A DNA stretch of 44,728 bases from Planctomycetota bacterium (GCA_038746835.1 JBCDKH010000006.1:1-44728); one strand, 5' to 3'. Positions 21,773 through 32,375 are shown, numbered from the stretch's first letter. Numbers and translations are program-made. The notes: a model not told the origin generated them from the letters alone.

Positions 21773-24541
21773 TCACTCCGCCTTTTCGACGTCCTTCTCG
21801 ATCGAGAAGTCGGGGAAGAGCACCTTTCCGAGTTGTCCGATCGTGCCCACGATGTTGCCGGTGAAATCCTTCGCCCATTTCGAGGCGTCGAGCAGACCCT
21901 TGGCGGAAACGGAGTACCAGCGACGGCTCGGCTCTTGCTTCGTCGCATGTTTGACGACCTTTTCGTAGAGATCGGTCGCCTCCTCCTGCTCGTCCTCGGA
22001 CAAGTAGGTGAGCAGCGACTTCACATCCTTGTCCAACTGTTCCAGCAGGTCTTTCCGCTCGCCAGCCTGCTGTTGCTGGATCATGTTCGTGCAGTTTTCG
22101 AGGCTGTGCCCGACTTGCGAGTTGATCACGTCACCTGTCTTGACTGGTTGAAAGTCTCTCATCTTGTCTCCTTTCACGAGGTCACCCATCACGGTCACGT
22201 TCATCGCCTGACGACGCTCCTCTTCGCGTTCGGCCATCGCAGTACCGCGAATGCACCCGAGCGCCTCGGCGATGTCGACTTCGATCAGGTCGCTCTGCTT
22301 GGCATCCGCTGGGAAAAGGTGCTTTCGAATCCCTCTGTCTTCAAGTGTGCGGAGAAACTTGTAGCTAAGAAACGGTGCTTCTGGATGTTCCGGCACCGGG
22401 ATCAACTCTTCGACCGCGTCGAGCCCCGTGACGGCCTCATGGAGCTCCTCGAACTTGAACCGCACGCGGTCGAGGGCGTCGCGTCGCTGACTTCCACGAC
22501 CACCGACAACGGAAATTTCGACCTTCCGAAGTCGCTTGTCCCCAATGACGCGGACGCGGCAGTCGCCGATCTCCAGCACACACCCTTTCCGCCAGGGCGG
22601 CGGCGCTTTGCTGTGCAGGTTGTGCGTTCGGGCGATAAAGGTCGGAATGAGCCCGGGCGGAAGGACGGGGTAGCGGTACAAGAACGGCAGCGAGTCGCCC
22701 GGCCAATCCATCTTCGGCTCTCGGTCTTCCAGGAGCAGTGGGATGAACATCTTGCCTTCCCCGGTGTCATAGAGCTGCGAAAAGCGTCGCATCACCTTCT
22801 CGACGAGGCGGTGACTCCCGACCGGGTGATTCAGTTCCTTACTGATACGAGCAAAGTCGGCTTCGCGGACGAGTCCCCCGCGCTTCTTGAGCGTCTCGTC
22901 ACCCAGAACTCGATAGACAGCCTCGGTCACCCACTCCGGATTGAGAATCGCCGTCTGACGGAGCGTCGGATCGTCGTCTTCCTCGTTGTCTGGAAAGTAG
23001 CGGACCGTTCCTAGCTTGTCCCACGTGTTGAGGAGTCCGGTTTGCAGTCTGCTGTTCGTCACGTCGGTGTCGCCGCAGAGCTGCGTGTATTCCTCGAGGG
23101 TCAGGGTTGGACGATCCAGTTCCTCCAGCTTCGCCTTGAGCTTCATCACGTCCGGGTGCATTTCCTGTCTGGCGTCGGGCAGCTTCCACACCTCGGCCAA
23201 AAGGGTCTTGCGTAGCTCGTCGATCCCGAAACCGGCACCTTTGCCCTTGTTGGGCCCGTCCTTAGCGTCCTGGCATTGCGTGCGAATGAACCCACGGAGC
23301 ATCGGGTGAAACTTGCGGATCAGCTCGTCCTCGCTCGGCCCGCCGGTGGGGTTCTCGTCGTGCTTGTTGATGACAATCCAGACGGGTGAACCATCGCCGA
23401 ACGTTTTTGCCGTTTCCAGCCACTCCTCGAGGTCCGCATCCACACGCGTGTCTTTCCGGGCCGTCGTAACCAGGACATACACGGCCCCCTTCGTCAAGAA
23501 AAAGCGGTGCGTCGCCTTGTAGATTTCCTGTCCGCCGAAATCCCAGAGGTTAAGGCGGAACGGCTCACCATCGTCCGCCAACTCGCCGTCCCGGGTCGTC
23601 AGCGGCAGCACCTCCTGCGTGATGCCGTCGGTTTGCTCGAAGTTGGGCGTCGGCGTTCCATGTTTGAGGGCATGGATGAGGCTCGACTTGCCGGACTCCG
23701 GCTGACCGAGGAAGAGCACTTTGGCTTCGTTGAGCGGCTGGACTTCACCCCGAGACCGAGCTTCTTGTAACGACAGCGCGTAAGCGATGATTTCGGATGG
23801 CGGTGCGGCTTCCTTACGTTTGAGAACAATTTCCATCCATGTCGGTCCGAGCACTTCCGTGGGCAGAGAAAACGCAGGGTTTGCGTGTACACAGAACTCC
23901 GCTAGTCGCTTGAGAGTTCGTAACCCTTCGGGCAGAGACGTGAGATTGTTGTTCTCGAGGACCAGCTCCCGCAACGCCTTGAGCTGCCCAATCTCAGTCG
24001 GCAGCGACGTGAGCTGGTTGCCGTTGAGGTACAGCTTCTCCAACGACTTGAGCTGCCCAATCTCAGACGGCAGCGACGTGAGCTGATTTTCGCTGACAGC
24101 CAGCCCGACCATCGCCGTGAGCTGCCCAATCTCCGACGGCAGCGACGTAAGCTGGTTGATGTGGAGATACAGCTTATCCAACGCCTTGAGCCGCCCAATC
24201 TCCGACGGCAGCGACTTGAGCTGGTTGTTTCCGAGGTTTAGCTCGTGCAACGCCGCGAGCTGCCCAATCTCAGACGGCAGTGAGACCAGCTGGTTGCTTT
24301 GGAGGTTCAGTTCCTCCAATGCCTTGAGCTGCCCAATCTCCGATGGCAGCGACGTGAGCTCGTTCGAGTAAATTACGAGCACCTGCAACGCCGTAAGCTG
24401 CCAAATCTCCGGCGGCAGCGACGTCAAACCAAGACCACCGAGATTCAGCTCGCGCGATCGCTTCGCGGCTGCTTTGCGAATGCGGGCCTTGGCTTCTTCA
24501 TATCCGGTTCGTCCCTCACCCTTGCTCATGGTCGGCGGCAA
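21773..24541 (-). CDS. Roco protein (LRR-Roc-COR GTPase)
   Basis: The 922-residue protein has eight 23-residue leucine-rich repeats (about residues 39-222, consensus LTSLPSEIGQLKALEELNL). The Roc GTPase has P-loop GQPESGKSS (279-287), a DFGGQ switch (334-338) and NKHD (392-395). The COR region runs to about 760. The tail (780-922) starts with a GD-rich turn region (MGDLVKGDKMRDFQ, KTGDVINSQVGHS), then a charged helical part, then a hydrophobic end (DFTGNIVGTIGQLGKVLF). Such tails are common in bacterial NLR-, TIR- and Roco-type conflict proteins, though their activity is unknown. The start is ATG 24541; ATG 24529 is an alternative. A Roco-like immune or signalling role is inferred from domain order. 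Confidence 0.85.
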   Translation of the reverse strand: MPPTMSKGEGRTGYEEAKARIRKAAAKRSRELNLGGLGLTSLPPEIWQLTALQVLVIYSNELTSLPSEIGQLKALEELNLQSNQLVSLPSEIGQLAALHELNLGNNQLKSLPSEIGRLKALDKLYLHINQLTSLPSEIGQLTAMVGLAVSENQLTSLPSEIGQLKSLEKLYLNGNQLTSLPTEIGQLKALRELVLENNNLTSLPEGLRTLKRLAEFCVHANPAFSLPTEVLGPTWMEIVLKRKEAAPPSEIIAYALSLQEARSRGEVQPLNEAKVLFLGQPESGKSSLIHALKHGTPTPNFEQTDGITQEVLPLTTRDGELADDGEPFRLNLWDFGGQEIYKATHRFFLTKGAVYVLVTTARKDTRVDADLEEWLETAKTFGDGSPVWIVINKHDENPTGGPSEDELIRKFHPMLRGFIRTQCQDAKDGPNKGKGAGFGIDELRKTLLAEVWKLPDARQEMHPDVMKLKAKLEELDRPTLTLEEYTQLCGDTDVTNSRLQTGLLNTWDKLGTVRYFPDNEEDDDPTLRQTAILNPEWVTEAVYRVLGDETLKKRGGLVREADFARISKELNHPVGSHRLVEKVMRRFSQLYDTGEGKMFIPLLLEDREPKMDWPGDSLPFLYRYPVLPPGLIPTFIARTHNLHSKAPPPWRKGCVLEIGDCRVRVIGDKRLRKVEISVVGGRGSQRRDALDRVRFKFEELHEAVTGLDAVEELIPVPEHPEAPFLSYKFLRTLEDRGIRKHLFPADAKQSDLIEVDIAEALGCIRGTAMAEREEERRQAMNVTVMGDLVKGDKMRDFQPVKTGDVINSQVGHSLENCTNMIQQQQAGERKDLLEQLDKDVKSLLTYLSEDEQEEATDLYEKVVKHATKQEPSRRWYSVSAKGLLDASKWAKDFTGNIVGTIGQLGKVLFPDFSIEKDVEKAE
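23876..24427 (-). repeat. Tandem 69-base leucine-rich-repeat units
   Basis: Eight copies of a 69-base unit encode the 23-residue repeats of the Roco protein. Unit 1 (residue 39) begins at 24427 and the last ends at 23876. The central copies share near-identical DNA (plus-strand GAGCTGCCCAATCTCAGACG and relatives), suggesting recent expansion or gene conversion. Confidence 0.8.
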
Positions 24542-24999
24542 CGTATCAGATAGCTGCGGGCGACTCGAACTCTAGGGCGAAGTTCGCTTAACTCGGTGCA
24601 TGTCAGACGGCGCTTGGCGGGCTCCGTCTGGAGTCGCGTCATTCGCGTCCTGCGTGGTAAGCGGCTCAGACACAGATGAGAGCAGACCCTTGAGCTTAGT
24701 CAACGACGCGTCGACCCTTCAGGACGCACTCCTCGCGGCTGGGTCCGCGACGTTCTCATTCCGGTTCGCCTAGATCTCATATGACTGTGGAGTGGTCTCC
24801 GTTGCGTTGTGGCCGGGTGGCGGCCCGAGCAGCGTTGTGAGGTGGTTTTTATTAGCAGGTGTTAGAACACGCGGGAGAATCGGTGATTCGTCTTGAGTGC
24901 TCCACCCGCGTGGCCGACATCTGGGGCAGCCCGGCGTCGGACGGCGTGTTCGGCGGGGCAGCGGTGTCAGGCACCGCGAATCACTTCCTCGAAGGAGCG
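24542..24999. other. Intergenic region without a supported gene
   Basis: These roughly 460 bases separate the Roco start and the next gene. No tRNA, promoter or long open frame is convincing. The stretch is less GC-rich near 24840-24880 (TTTTTATTAGCAG). It must hold the Roco promoter on the minus strand and probably that of the 25009 gene. The frame of the next gene is open back to 24859, but the added residues do not look coding. Confidence 0.45.
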
Positions 25000-25008
25000 A
25001 TGACGGTT

Positions 25009-25737
25009 ATGAACATCTACTACCCGACGGAGACGGACGCGACGTTGCTCGCGTGGATCAAGGCGACCAACGCACGGCTGGCAACCCACGCCGAGCTGTA
25101 CCCGATTACGACTCAGCAAGTCGGCAATCTGGCGTCGGCCGGGGCGCAGTTCGAAATGACGATGGACAAGATTGCGGATCCGCAGTTCCGCAGTCCGCCG
25201 TTTGTTGCAGCCAAGCGGGCTGCCGCGGAAAACCTGCGCCGTATCGCAGGACCGATCGTGTCGCAGTTGCGTCGCGACGTGAGTCTGTCGGATCAGCTGA
25301 AGCTGGATCTTGGGATCAAGCCGATCGACAAGACGCCGACGCCTGCGCCGACGCCGTCGGAGTCGCCGGTGTTGTCGCTGAAGGCCGCATCGTCGACGGA
25401 AATCGGCTTCACCGCCGCCAGCCAGAGCGACGAGACGCGTCGGGCCAAGCCGGCGGGTGTGAAGTCGATCGCAGTGGCGACGTTCGTGGGGGACGAGCCG
25501 CCGACGTCGATGGATCAGTGGAACCAGGCGATGCTCTTCGGGCGGACGCGTGGGACGATCACGATGAGCGGCATCATCGAGCCGACAAAGGTGTGGGTGA
25601 CGGCGTGGTACGTCAACACCCGCAACGTCACCGGCCCGGCCTCGGTGCCGACGAGCGTGCGCCTGCTGGGCACGGGATCGCCTGTGCCGAACCAGGAGCA
25701 GACCAGCGGCGAGGAGCCGATGAAGATCGCTGCTTGA
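25009..25737 (+). CDS. Hypothetical protein with fibronectin-like C-terminal region
   Basis: The protein has about 242 residues. GAAGGAG (24991-24997) is 11 bases before ATG 25009 but only 2 before ATG 25000, so 25009 is preferred. The N-terminal helical part (TDATLLAWIKATNARLATHA) contains QFRSPPFVAAKRAAAENLRR. A proline-threonine linker (DKTPTPAPTPSESPVL) follows, then a beta-rich half ending in PTKVWVTAWYVNTRNVTGPA. The layout resembles a planctomycete and environmental bacterial family of unknown function whose C-terminal half looks like a fibronectin type III fold. No partner gene is evident. Confidence 0.65.
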   Translation: MNIYYPTETDATLLAWIKATNARLATHAELYPITTQQVGNLASAGAQFEMTMDKIADPQFRSPPFVAAKRAAAENLRRIAGPIVSQLRRDVSLSDQLKLDLGIKPIDKTPTPAPTPSESPVLSLKAASSTEIGFTAASQSDETRRAKPAGVKSIAVATFVGDEPPTSMDQWNQAMLFGRTRGTITMSGIIEPTKVWVTAWYVNTRNVTGPASVPTSVRLLGTGSPVPNQEQTSGEEPMKIAA

Positions 25738-25763
25738 CGGAGCCGCGGATTCCGTTGGCTTCT

Positions 25764-25879
25764 AACGCAAAGACGCAAAGTGGGCAAAGGCCGAGCAAAG
25801 GTCAGAAAGAGGGTTGGGCCTGATCGTCTGACCCTTCTCTCTTCTTTGCTCGGTCTTTGCCTCTTTGCGTCTTTGCGTT
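25764..25879. repeat. Long hairpin element A1
   Basis: The outer arms are a perfect 17-base inverted repeat (AACGCAAAGACGCAAAG at 25764-25780; its complement at 25863-25879). Inner sequences (GGCAAAGGCCGAGCAAAG and the complementary CTTTGCTCGGTCTTTGCC) extend each arm to about 50 bases. A 5' flank (GAGCCGCGG and TCCGTTGGCTT) is shared with copy A2. It lies downstream of both the 25009 and 25928 genes, so it could end transcripts from both sides. Confidence 0.85.
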
Positions 25880-25927
25880 TCAGCCAGCGCGCTCCGCGAC
25901 CAACGAACGGTTATCACCCTCGCTGGA

Positions 25928-26770
25928 TCAGCGTCGGCGGCGGAGGGCGGCGACGCTGGTCAGGGCGAGGACGGCGGCGGAGGTGGGTTCGGGGATTGGG
26001 ATGAACGCTGCGCCGGAGAAGATTTCGTTGGTGGTGAAGGCGCTCGGGAAGGCGGTGTAGGTGCCGCCGGTGAGGTCGTACTCGTAGAAGTTGCCGCCCT
26101 GGTCGGTGACGAGCCAGAGGGAGCCGTCGCCGTAGGCCAGGCCGTCGATGTCGGTCTCGCCGGCCGGGTAGGAGGCGATGCCCGTGACGACGCCGGTGTC
26201 GGGGTCGATGCTGTAGAGGCCCTGTCCGACAGAGCCGGCGACGCTGTCGCTGGTGCCGTAGAGCAGGCCGTCGACGGGATTGAAGGCGAGTCCGCCGAAG
26301 TCGTAGAGGTTGCCGGGGTCGCTGAGGTCGACGACGATCTTGGATAAGCCGGTGGCCGGATCGATCGAGTAGATGCCCTCGGGCGACGCGCTAGTGGTGG
26401 TGCCAGACGTGTCGGAGCCGTACAGGACGCCGGCGACGGGGTCGAAGGCGAGGCCTACGAAGATCTGGGTGGTGACGCCCTGGTCTGGGCTGAACGCGCC
26501 GATGGCGGTGCGTGTGCCGTCGAGGGCGTAGGTCGCGTAGGCGGTGCCTTCGGCGGCGTGGAGGACGCTGCCGTCCCAGGTCAGGCCCCAGATGTCGGCC
26601 CCGGTGAAGAGCGCGTCGTAGCTGCCGCTGCCGGGGTTGTCATCGATGAAGACGGGGACCGTCGTGTCGTCGACGCCGACGACAAGGCCGGTGCTCGGAA
26701 CCTGAGCCAGAGCGGTCGCGCTCATGGCCAACGAAGCCGCAACGGCGGCTGAAAGCGTGCTGCTGTGCAT
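25928..26770 (-). CDS. PEP-CTERM surface protein, beta-propeller-like
   Basis: The 280-residue protein starts with a signal peptide ending SMATALAQ-like (AMSATALAQ). Repeats such as GADIWGLTWDGSVLHAAEGT, VGLAFDPVAGVLYGSDTSGT and GGLAFNPVDGLLYGTSDSVA, with I-Y-S-I-D-P motifs, suggest a beta-propeller. The C terminus (IPIPEPTSAAVLALTSVAAL then RRRR) is a PEP-CTERM sorting signal, recognised by an exosortase-type peptidase, so the protein is expected at the cell surface. It is flanked on both sides by hairpin elements A1 and A2. No exosortase gene is in the window. Confidence 0.8.
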   Translation of the reverse strand: MHSSTLSAAVAASLAMSATALAQVPSTGLVVGVDDTTVPVFIDDNPGSGSYDALFTGADIWGLTWDGSVLHAAEGTAYATYALDGTRTAIGAFSPDQGVTTQIFVGLAFDPVAGVLYGSDTSGTTTSASPEGIYSIDPATGLSKIVVDLSDPGNLYDFGGLAFNPVDGLLYGTSDSVAGSVGQGLYSIDPDTGVVTGIASYPAGETDIDGLAYGDGSLWLVTDQGGNFYEYDLTGGTYTAFPSAFTTNEIFSGAAFIPIPEPTSAAVLALTSVAALRRRR

Positions 26771-27178
26771 GGTGTCTCTCTCTTCTCAGTAATGGCTTCG
26801 GACGTAGCGACGAGGGAACACACAACCCCTCAGAGGCGATGGCGCGAAGCACAGATGGATCTCAACTCTCCCGGTATCTCTTCCCTTGGTGGTGTGGTGT
26901 GCCACCGAGCGACGGCTGATCTCGGGAAGCTAGCAAAATGGGGTGTCGATGCAAGCGGAACCGACGCCCGTTCGGCAGCGAGGTGATCGTGGCGTGATCG
27001 AGCCGCGGGGAGGGGTGGGTCCGTTGGCTTTGAAACGCAAAGACGCAAAGAGGCGAAGGGCCGCAAAGGACAGAGAGGGAGCAGAGGCGTCCGCTTCGCA
27101 ACGCTTTCTCTCTTCTTTGCGTTTCTTTGCGCCCTTTACGTCTTTGCGTTGAGCACTCGGCCGCCCCTATCTTCAGCC
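26771..27178. other. Intergenic region with hairpin element A2
   Basis: These 408 bases lie between the divergent PEP-CTERM gene and YebC. Element A2 occupies 27034-27150. The rest has no convincing gene. The minus-strand promoter of the PEP-CTERM gene is probably just upstream of 26770; a purine-rich GAGAGAGACACCAT leads into that start. Confidence 0.5.
27034..27150. repeat. Long hairpin element A2
   Basis: This is a second copy of the A family. The left arm AACGCAAAGACGCAAAG (27034-27050) pairs with CTTTACGTCTTTGCGTT (27134-27150), with one mismatch. Upstream it shares the GAGCCGCGG and TCCGTTGGCTT flank with A1, although the sequence between the two flank blocks differs. Interior sequences differ between copies but the ends are conserved, as in MITE- or REP-like elements. 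Confidence 0.85.
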
Positions 27179-27916
27179 ATGGCCGGTCACTCCAAATGGG
27201 CGAACATCAAGCACAAGAAGGCGGCGATCGACAAGAAGCGGGCCAAGGTTTGGGGCAAGATCGCCAAGAAGCTCATGGTCGCGGCCAAGTCGGGGTCAGA
27301 CCCGCGTGACAATCTCAGCCTGCGCTATGTAATCGACGAGGCCAAAGCGGCGAACATGCCCAAGAACACGATCGAGAATGCCGTGGCCAAGGGGGCCGGC
27401 GAGCTCGGGGCGGAGAACTACGAGGAAGTCGTCTACGAGGGATACGGCCCGGCCGGCGTGGCGGTGCTGGTCGAGGTGTTGACCGACAATCGGGCTAGAA
27501 CGGCGCCGGAGCTGCGGAACGTCTTCAGCAAGGCCGGGGGATCGCTCGGGACCAGCGGCAGCGTCGCGTATCAGTTCGAGAAGCAAGGCATCTTCGCCGT
27601 TCCGGCCGAGGGCGTGGACGAGGAGAAGCTGATGGAAGTCGCCCTGGAGGCGGGGGCGAGCGATGTCTCGGCCGAGGACGGCCTGTTCGTCGTGCTGTCG
27701 CCGATGACGGAATACGCGCAGGTGAAGGATGCCCTGGACGCGGCCGAGATCGGCGTCGAAAGCAGCGAGCTGGCCAACGTCGCCCAGAACACGATCGACC
27801 TGGATGAGGAGGGTGGCCGGAAGGTCATGAACCTCATCGAGGCGCTCGAAGACAACGAGGACGTCCAGACCGTCAGCCACAACGCCGGCCTGCCCGAGAG
27901 CCTGCTGGCCGAGTAG
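27179..27916 (+). CDS. yebC: YebC/PmpR family protein
   Basis: The 245-residue product starts with MAGHSKWANIKHKKAAIDKK, the family signature; upstream in-frame sequence belongs to hairpin A2. Further hallmarks are DNLSLRYVIDEAKAANMPKN, YEEVVYEGYGPAGVAVLVEV, LTDNRARTAPELRNVFSKAG and GGSLGTSGSVAYQFEKQGIF. YebC/TACO1 proteins were described as DNA-binding regulators (PmpR) and more recently linked to translation of proline-rich or otherwise difficult stretches. It is a single-domain housekeeping protein here. Confidence 0.93.
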   Translation: MAGHSKWANIKHKKAAIDKKRAKVWGKIAKKLMVAAKSGSDPRDNLSLRYVIDEAKAANMPKNTIENAVAKGAGELGAENYEEVVYEGYGPAGVAVLVEVLTDNRARTAPELRNVFSKAGGSLGTSGSVAYQFEKQGIFAVPAEGVDEEKLMEVALEAGASDVSAEDGLFVVLSPMTEYAQVKDALDAAEIGVESSELANVAQNTIDLDEEGGRKVMNLIEALEDNEDVQTVSHNAGLPESLLAE

Positions 27917-27976
27917 CAGCATCGCCGTCGGAATGACGTATCGACGGCTTCAGGATCATCGGCGAAGCTTGCGGTC

Positions 27977-29092
27977 GTGCGAGAGGATTCTCGGCCGAGC
28001 CGCGTCCTGCTGTGCCTCCGCTGGGGCATCGGCGACGTCGTCATGGCAACGCCGAGCTATCGCGCGCTGCGACAGCGGTTCCCGAGTGCGCAGATCGTCG
28101 TCCTCGGTGCGAAGCCTGCCACCGACTTCTTCGATGCGGACGATGTCGCGGACGACGTGCACGCCGTGCAGGACTTCGGCGTCGCGCACTGGGGCGATCG
28201 TTCGGCAGAGGCGAGTCGACGACTGACCGAGTGGTTCGACGGCCGCCCTTCGTTCGACTGGATCGTCGACGCCCTGCACGCAGCGCCGGCAGTCCAGGAC
28301 GTCCTGCGCGAGCAGTCCGGCAACTGGCTCGACGGGCACCAGCCGACGCAGCACCGCCTGACGCGCGAGGGCATCGGGCTGACAGAAGCTGTCAACCGCG
28401 CGGCCGAGGTCGGCTGGGGCTTTCCCGTCGCCTCGCCGGGCAAACCTCGCGTGAGCGTCCGACGCGAGGACGACGTCTGGGCGGACGAGCAGGTGCAGAC
28501 CACGCCCGGCTCGATGACGGCCGTCGCGCCGGTCGCGTCGATGCACCTCAAACGCTGGCCCGCCGAACGCTTTGCGGCGGTGTGCGATGACCTGCTGCAC
28601 GACGGGCCCGTGCTGCTCTTCGTTGGGCCCGAGCGGGATGTCGCCGACGAGGTGCTGTCACACATGCGTTCGCCCGAGCGTGTCCGGATCGTCGGCCCGG
28701 AGCACCTCCTGCGTCAGGCCGCCCTGCTGAGACGCTGCGATCGGTTTCTGGGCAACGACACGGGCCTCATGCACATGGCCGCGGCGATGGGCGTGGCGAC
28801 GGTCGGTCTCTTCGGCCCGACGAGTCGACGCATCGTCCTCCCGCGGCACGCCCCGTCGATTGGACTGGGCGACGCGCGAGACTGCCCGCACTTCAACGAC
28901 CAGCAACTCGACATGCCCGCCTGCTGGGCGGCGGGTCACTGTCTGCACAGTGAGCCACGGAGCTGCATCGACCGCATTTCCGTCGATGACGCGCAATCGA
29001 GCCTGAGACGCGTCGGCGGGGACGTGCGACTCCCTGTTCAGGTCACCGGCAGCGGCAGCCAGAGCGTTGTCGGCCAACACCCGCCGGCATAG
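27977..29092 (+). CDS. Glycosyltransferase family 9 (heptosyltransferase-like)
   Basis: The 371-residue protein is of the ADP-heptose:LPS heptosyltransferase type. LLCLRWGIGDVVMATPSYRA is the N-terminal signature; VAPVASMHLKRWPAERFAAV is the central motif; FLGNDTGLMHMAAAMGVATV followed by GLFGPTS is the nucleotide-sugar binding region. It transfers a sugar to a lipid or surface glycan. The GTG start at 27977 is without a strong ribosome binding site. It stands alone 60 bases after yebC. The C-terminal 40 residues are unlike the family and may be divergent. Confidence 0.85.
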   Translation: MREDSRPSRVLLCLRWGIGDVVMATPSYRALRQRFPSAQIVVLGAKPATDFFDADDVADDVHAVQDFGVAHWGDRSAEASRRLTEWFDGRPSFDWIVDALHAAPAVQDVLREQSGNWLDGHQPTQHRLTREGIGLTEAVNRAAEVGWGFPVASPGKPRVSVRREDDVWADEQVQTTPGSMTAVAPVASMHLKRWPAERFAAVCDDLLHDGPVLLFVGPERDVADEVLSHMRSPERVRIVGPEHLLRQAALLRRCDRFLGNDTGLMHMAAAMGVATVGLFGPTSRRIVLPRHAPSIGLGDARDCPHFNDQQLDMPACWAAGHCLHSEPRSCIDRISVDDAQSSLRRVGGDVRLPVQVTGSGSQSVVGQHPPA

Positions 29093-29159
29093 CGTGCCAT
29101 CGCCGCACGCCGACCGAGGCGGCGGGGCTCTGCCCTTCCCTTCCACCGCCACCTTCCGC

Positions 29160-29621
29160 ATGCGACTGACCGACATCCTGAAGCCGGAGAACGTCAAGCT
29201 TCCCGTCGAGGCAACCGACAAGGCCGGCGTGATCGACGAACTCGTCGACCACCTCCAAGCCAACGGCGATCTCGAGGACGTCGAGAAGGTCCGCACGAGC
29301 GTCCTGGAGCGCGAACGGACCCGCACCACCGGCATCGGTGACGGCCTTGCCATTCCTCACGGCAAGACCACGGGCGTCGCGTCGCTCGTTACCGCCTTCG
29401 GTCGCTGCAAGGAACCGGTCGACTTCGAAGCCATCGACGGCCGACCCGTTGAGCTCGTCTGGCTGCTGGCCAGCCCGACGGACAAGACCGTCCCGCACAT
29501 CAACGCCCTGGCCCGGATCAGCAAGATCATCGCCAAGGCCGACGTTCGCAAAAAGCTTCTGGCTGCCGAGACGCCCCGCGCGATTTACGACATCGTCGCT
29601 GAGGAAGACGAGAAGCTTTAA
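29160..29621 (+). CDS. PTS EIIA component, PtsN/fructose type
   Basis: The protein has about 153 residues from ATG 29160; the frame is open upstream to 29067 but overlaps the GT9 gene. LTDILKPENVKLPVEATDKA is a typical EIIA-Ntr start. The phosphorylated histidine is H67 in IGDGLAIPHGKTTGV. The rest (VELVWLLASPTDKTVPHINA, LARISKIIAKADVRKKLLAA) fits the fold. Members accept phosphate from HPr-like NPr. No PTS sugar permease is nearby, so a regulatory role (nitrogen, potassium or carbon signalling) is more likely than sugar uptake. Confidence 0.85.
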   Translation: MRLTDILKPENVKLPVEATDKAGVIDELVDHLQANGDLEDVEKVRTSVLERERTRTTGIGDGLAIPHGKTTGVASLVTAFGRCKEPVDFEAIDGRPVELVWLLASPTDKTVPHINALARISKIIAKADVRKKLLAAETPRAIYDIVAEEDEKL

Positions 29622-29647
29622 GCCGTCCGCGTCGTACGCTTGTTCAC

Positions 29648-31315
<1,668 letters not shown>

Positions 31316-31333
31316 CGCCTAGCGTGAAACCGC

Positions 31334-31407
<74 letters not shown>

Positions 31408-31424
31408 TTCAATCTCTTTTCACG

Positions 31425-32351
31425 ATGAACAACGATCAACGGCTCGATCTCGCCGTCCAGGCTGTCGTCCGGGCGGCTGAGGTGTGTGAGGCGGTGCGGA
31501 AGCAGCTCGTCGCCATTGACAAGCACGACAAGGGAGACCGCTCGCCCGTGACGGTGGCGGACTTTGCGAGCCAGGCGGTCATCGCCCAGGTGCTGGCCGA
31601 GGCAGGTCTGCCGATTGTGGCGGAGGAGTCGTTGGCGGAGCTGGACGAAGCGAGCGAAGACCTGCGCACCAAGGCGGCGGAGGCGTCGGGCATGTCGGCA
31701 GACGACCTTCGCAAGCACGTCGCGATGGGCGGCGGCGAGCCGACGGGGACCTACTGGGTGCTCGACCCGATCGACGGCACCAAAGGGTTCCTGCGTGGCG
31801 GGCAGTACGCGATTGCCCTCGCGCTCGTCGAAGATGGCCGGCCGACGATGGGACTGCTGGGGTGTCCGCGGTGGGACATCGGCAGGCTGTTCGCCGCGGC
31901 GGAAGGCGACGCGTGGACCGCGAGCCTCAGCCGGGCGGAGTCACACCAGCCGATCACAGCGGCAGGGACGAACGAGACGATCCGCCTGACCGAGAGTGTC
32001 GAGTCGGGCCACGCCGATCACGACCTGTCGACGCGACTGGCCGAGGCGATCGGCGTGACGGAGGAGCCGCTGCGGATGGACAGCCAGGCCAAGTACGCCG
32101 CCGTCGCGAGCGGCGAGGCAGACGTCTATCTGCGCGTGTCGCCAGGCAAGACGTATCGCGAGAAGGTGTGGGACCACGCGGCCGGCGTCGCTGTGGTCGA
32201 GGCGGCGGGTGGTCGGGTCACGGATGCCACCGGCAAGCCGCTCGACTTCACGGCGGGTCGCAAACTCGACAACAACACCGGCATCGTCGCCACGGGCGGG
32301 CCGCAGTCGCTGCACGATCGCGTGGTGGCGGCGTTGAAGTCGTCGATGTAA
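31425..32351 (+). CDS. Inositol monophosphatase-like (CysQ/HAL2-type) phosphatase
   Basis: The protein has about 308 residues from ATG 31425; an upstream frame runs into the tRNA. The metal-binding motif is VLDPIDGTKGFLRGGQYAIA (D114 to T119). VTVADFASQAVIAQ and LPIVAEESLAEL supply other acidic ligands, and WDHAAGVAVVEAAGGRVTD is the second motif. The order and the long insert are close to 3'(2'),5'-bisphosphate nucleotidases (PAP phosphatases), which recycle the by-product of sulphate activation. Myo-inositol phosphatase activity is an alternative. Confidence 0.85.
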   Translation: MNNDQRLDLAVQAVVRAAEVCEAVRKQLVAIDKHDKGDRSPVTVADFASQAVIAQVLAEAGLPIVAEESLAELDEASEDLRTKAAEASGMSADDLRKHVAMGGGEPTGTYWVLDPIDGTKGFLRGGQYAIALALVEDGRPTMGLLGCPRWDIGRLFAAAEGDAWTASLSRAESHQPITAAGTNETIRLTESVESGHADHDLSTRLAEAIGVTEEPLRMDSQAKYAAVASGEADVYLRVSPGKTYREKVWDHAAGVAVVEAAGGRVTDATGKPLDFTAGRKLDNNTGIVATGGPQSLHDRVVAALKSSM

Positions 32352-32375
32352 CTGGCGCCGCTTTTTCGTCCATCT

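Noticed and set aside
21833-23014. Plus-strand open frame of 393 residues inside the Roco gene
   Set aside because: The Roco GTPase motifs on the other strand are decisive.
24542-24999. Attachment site or tRNA remnant near the Roco gene
   Set aside because: No cloverleaf, integrase or direct repeat could be seen.
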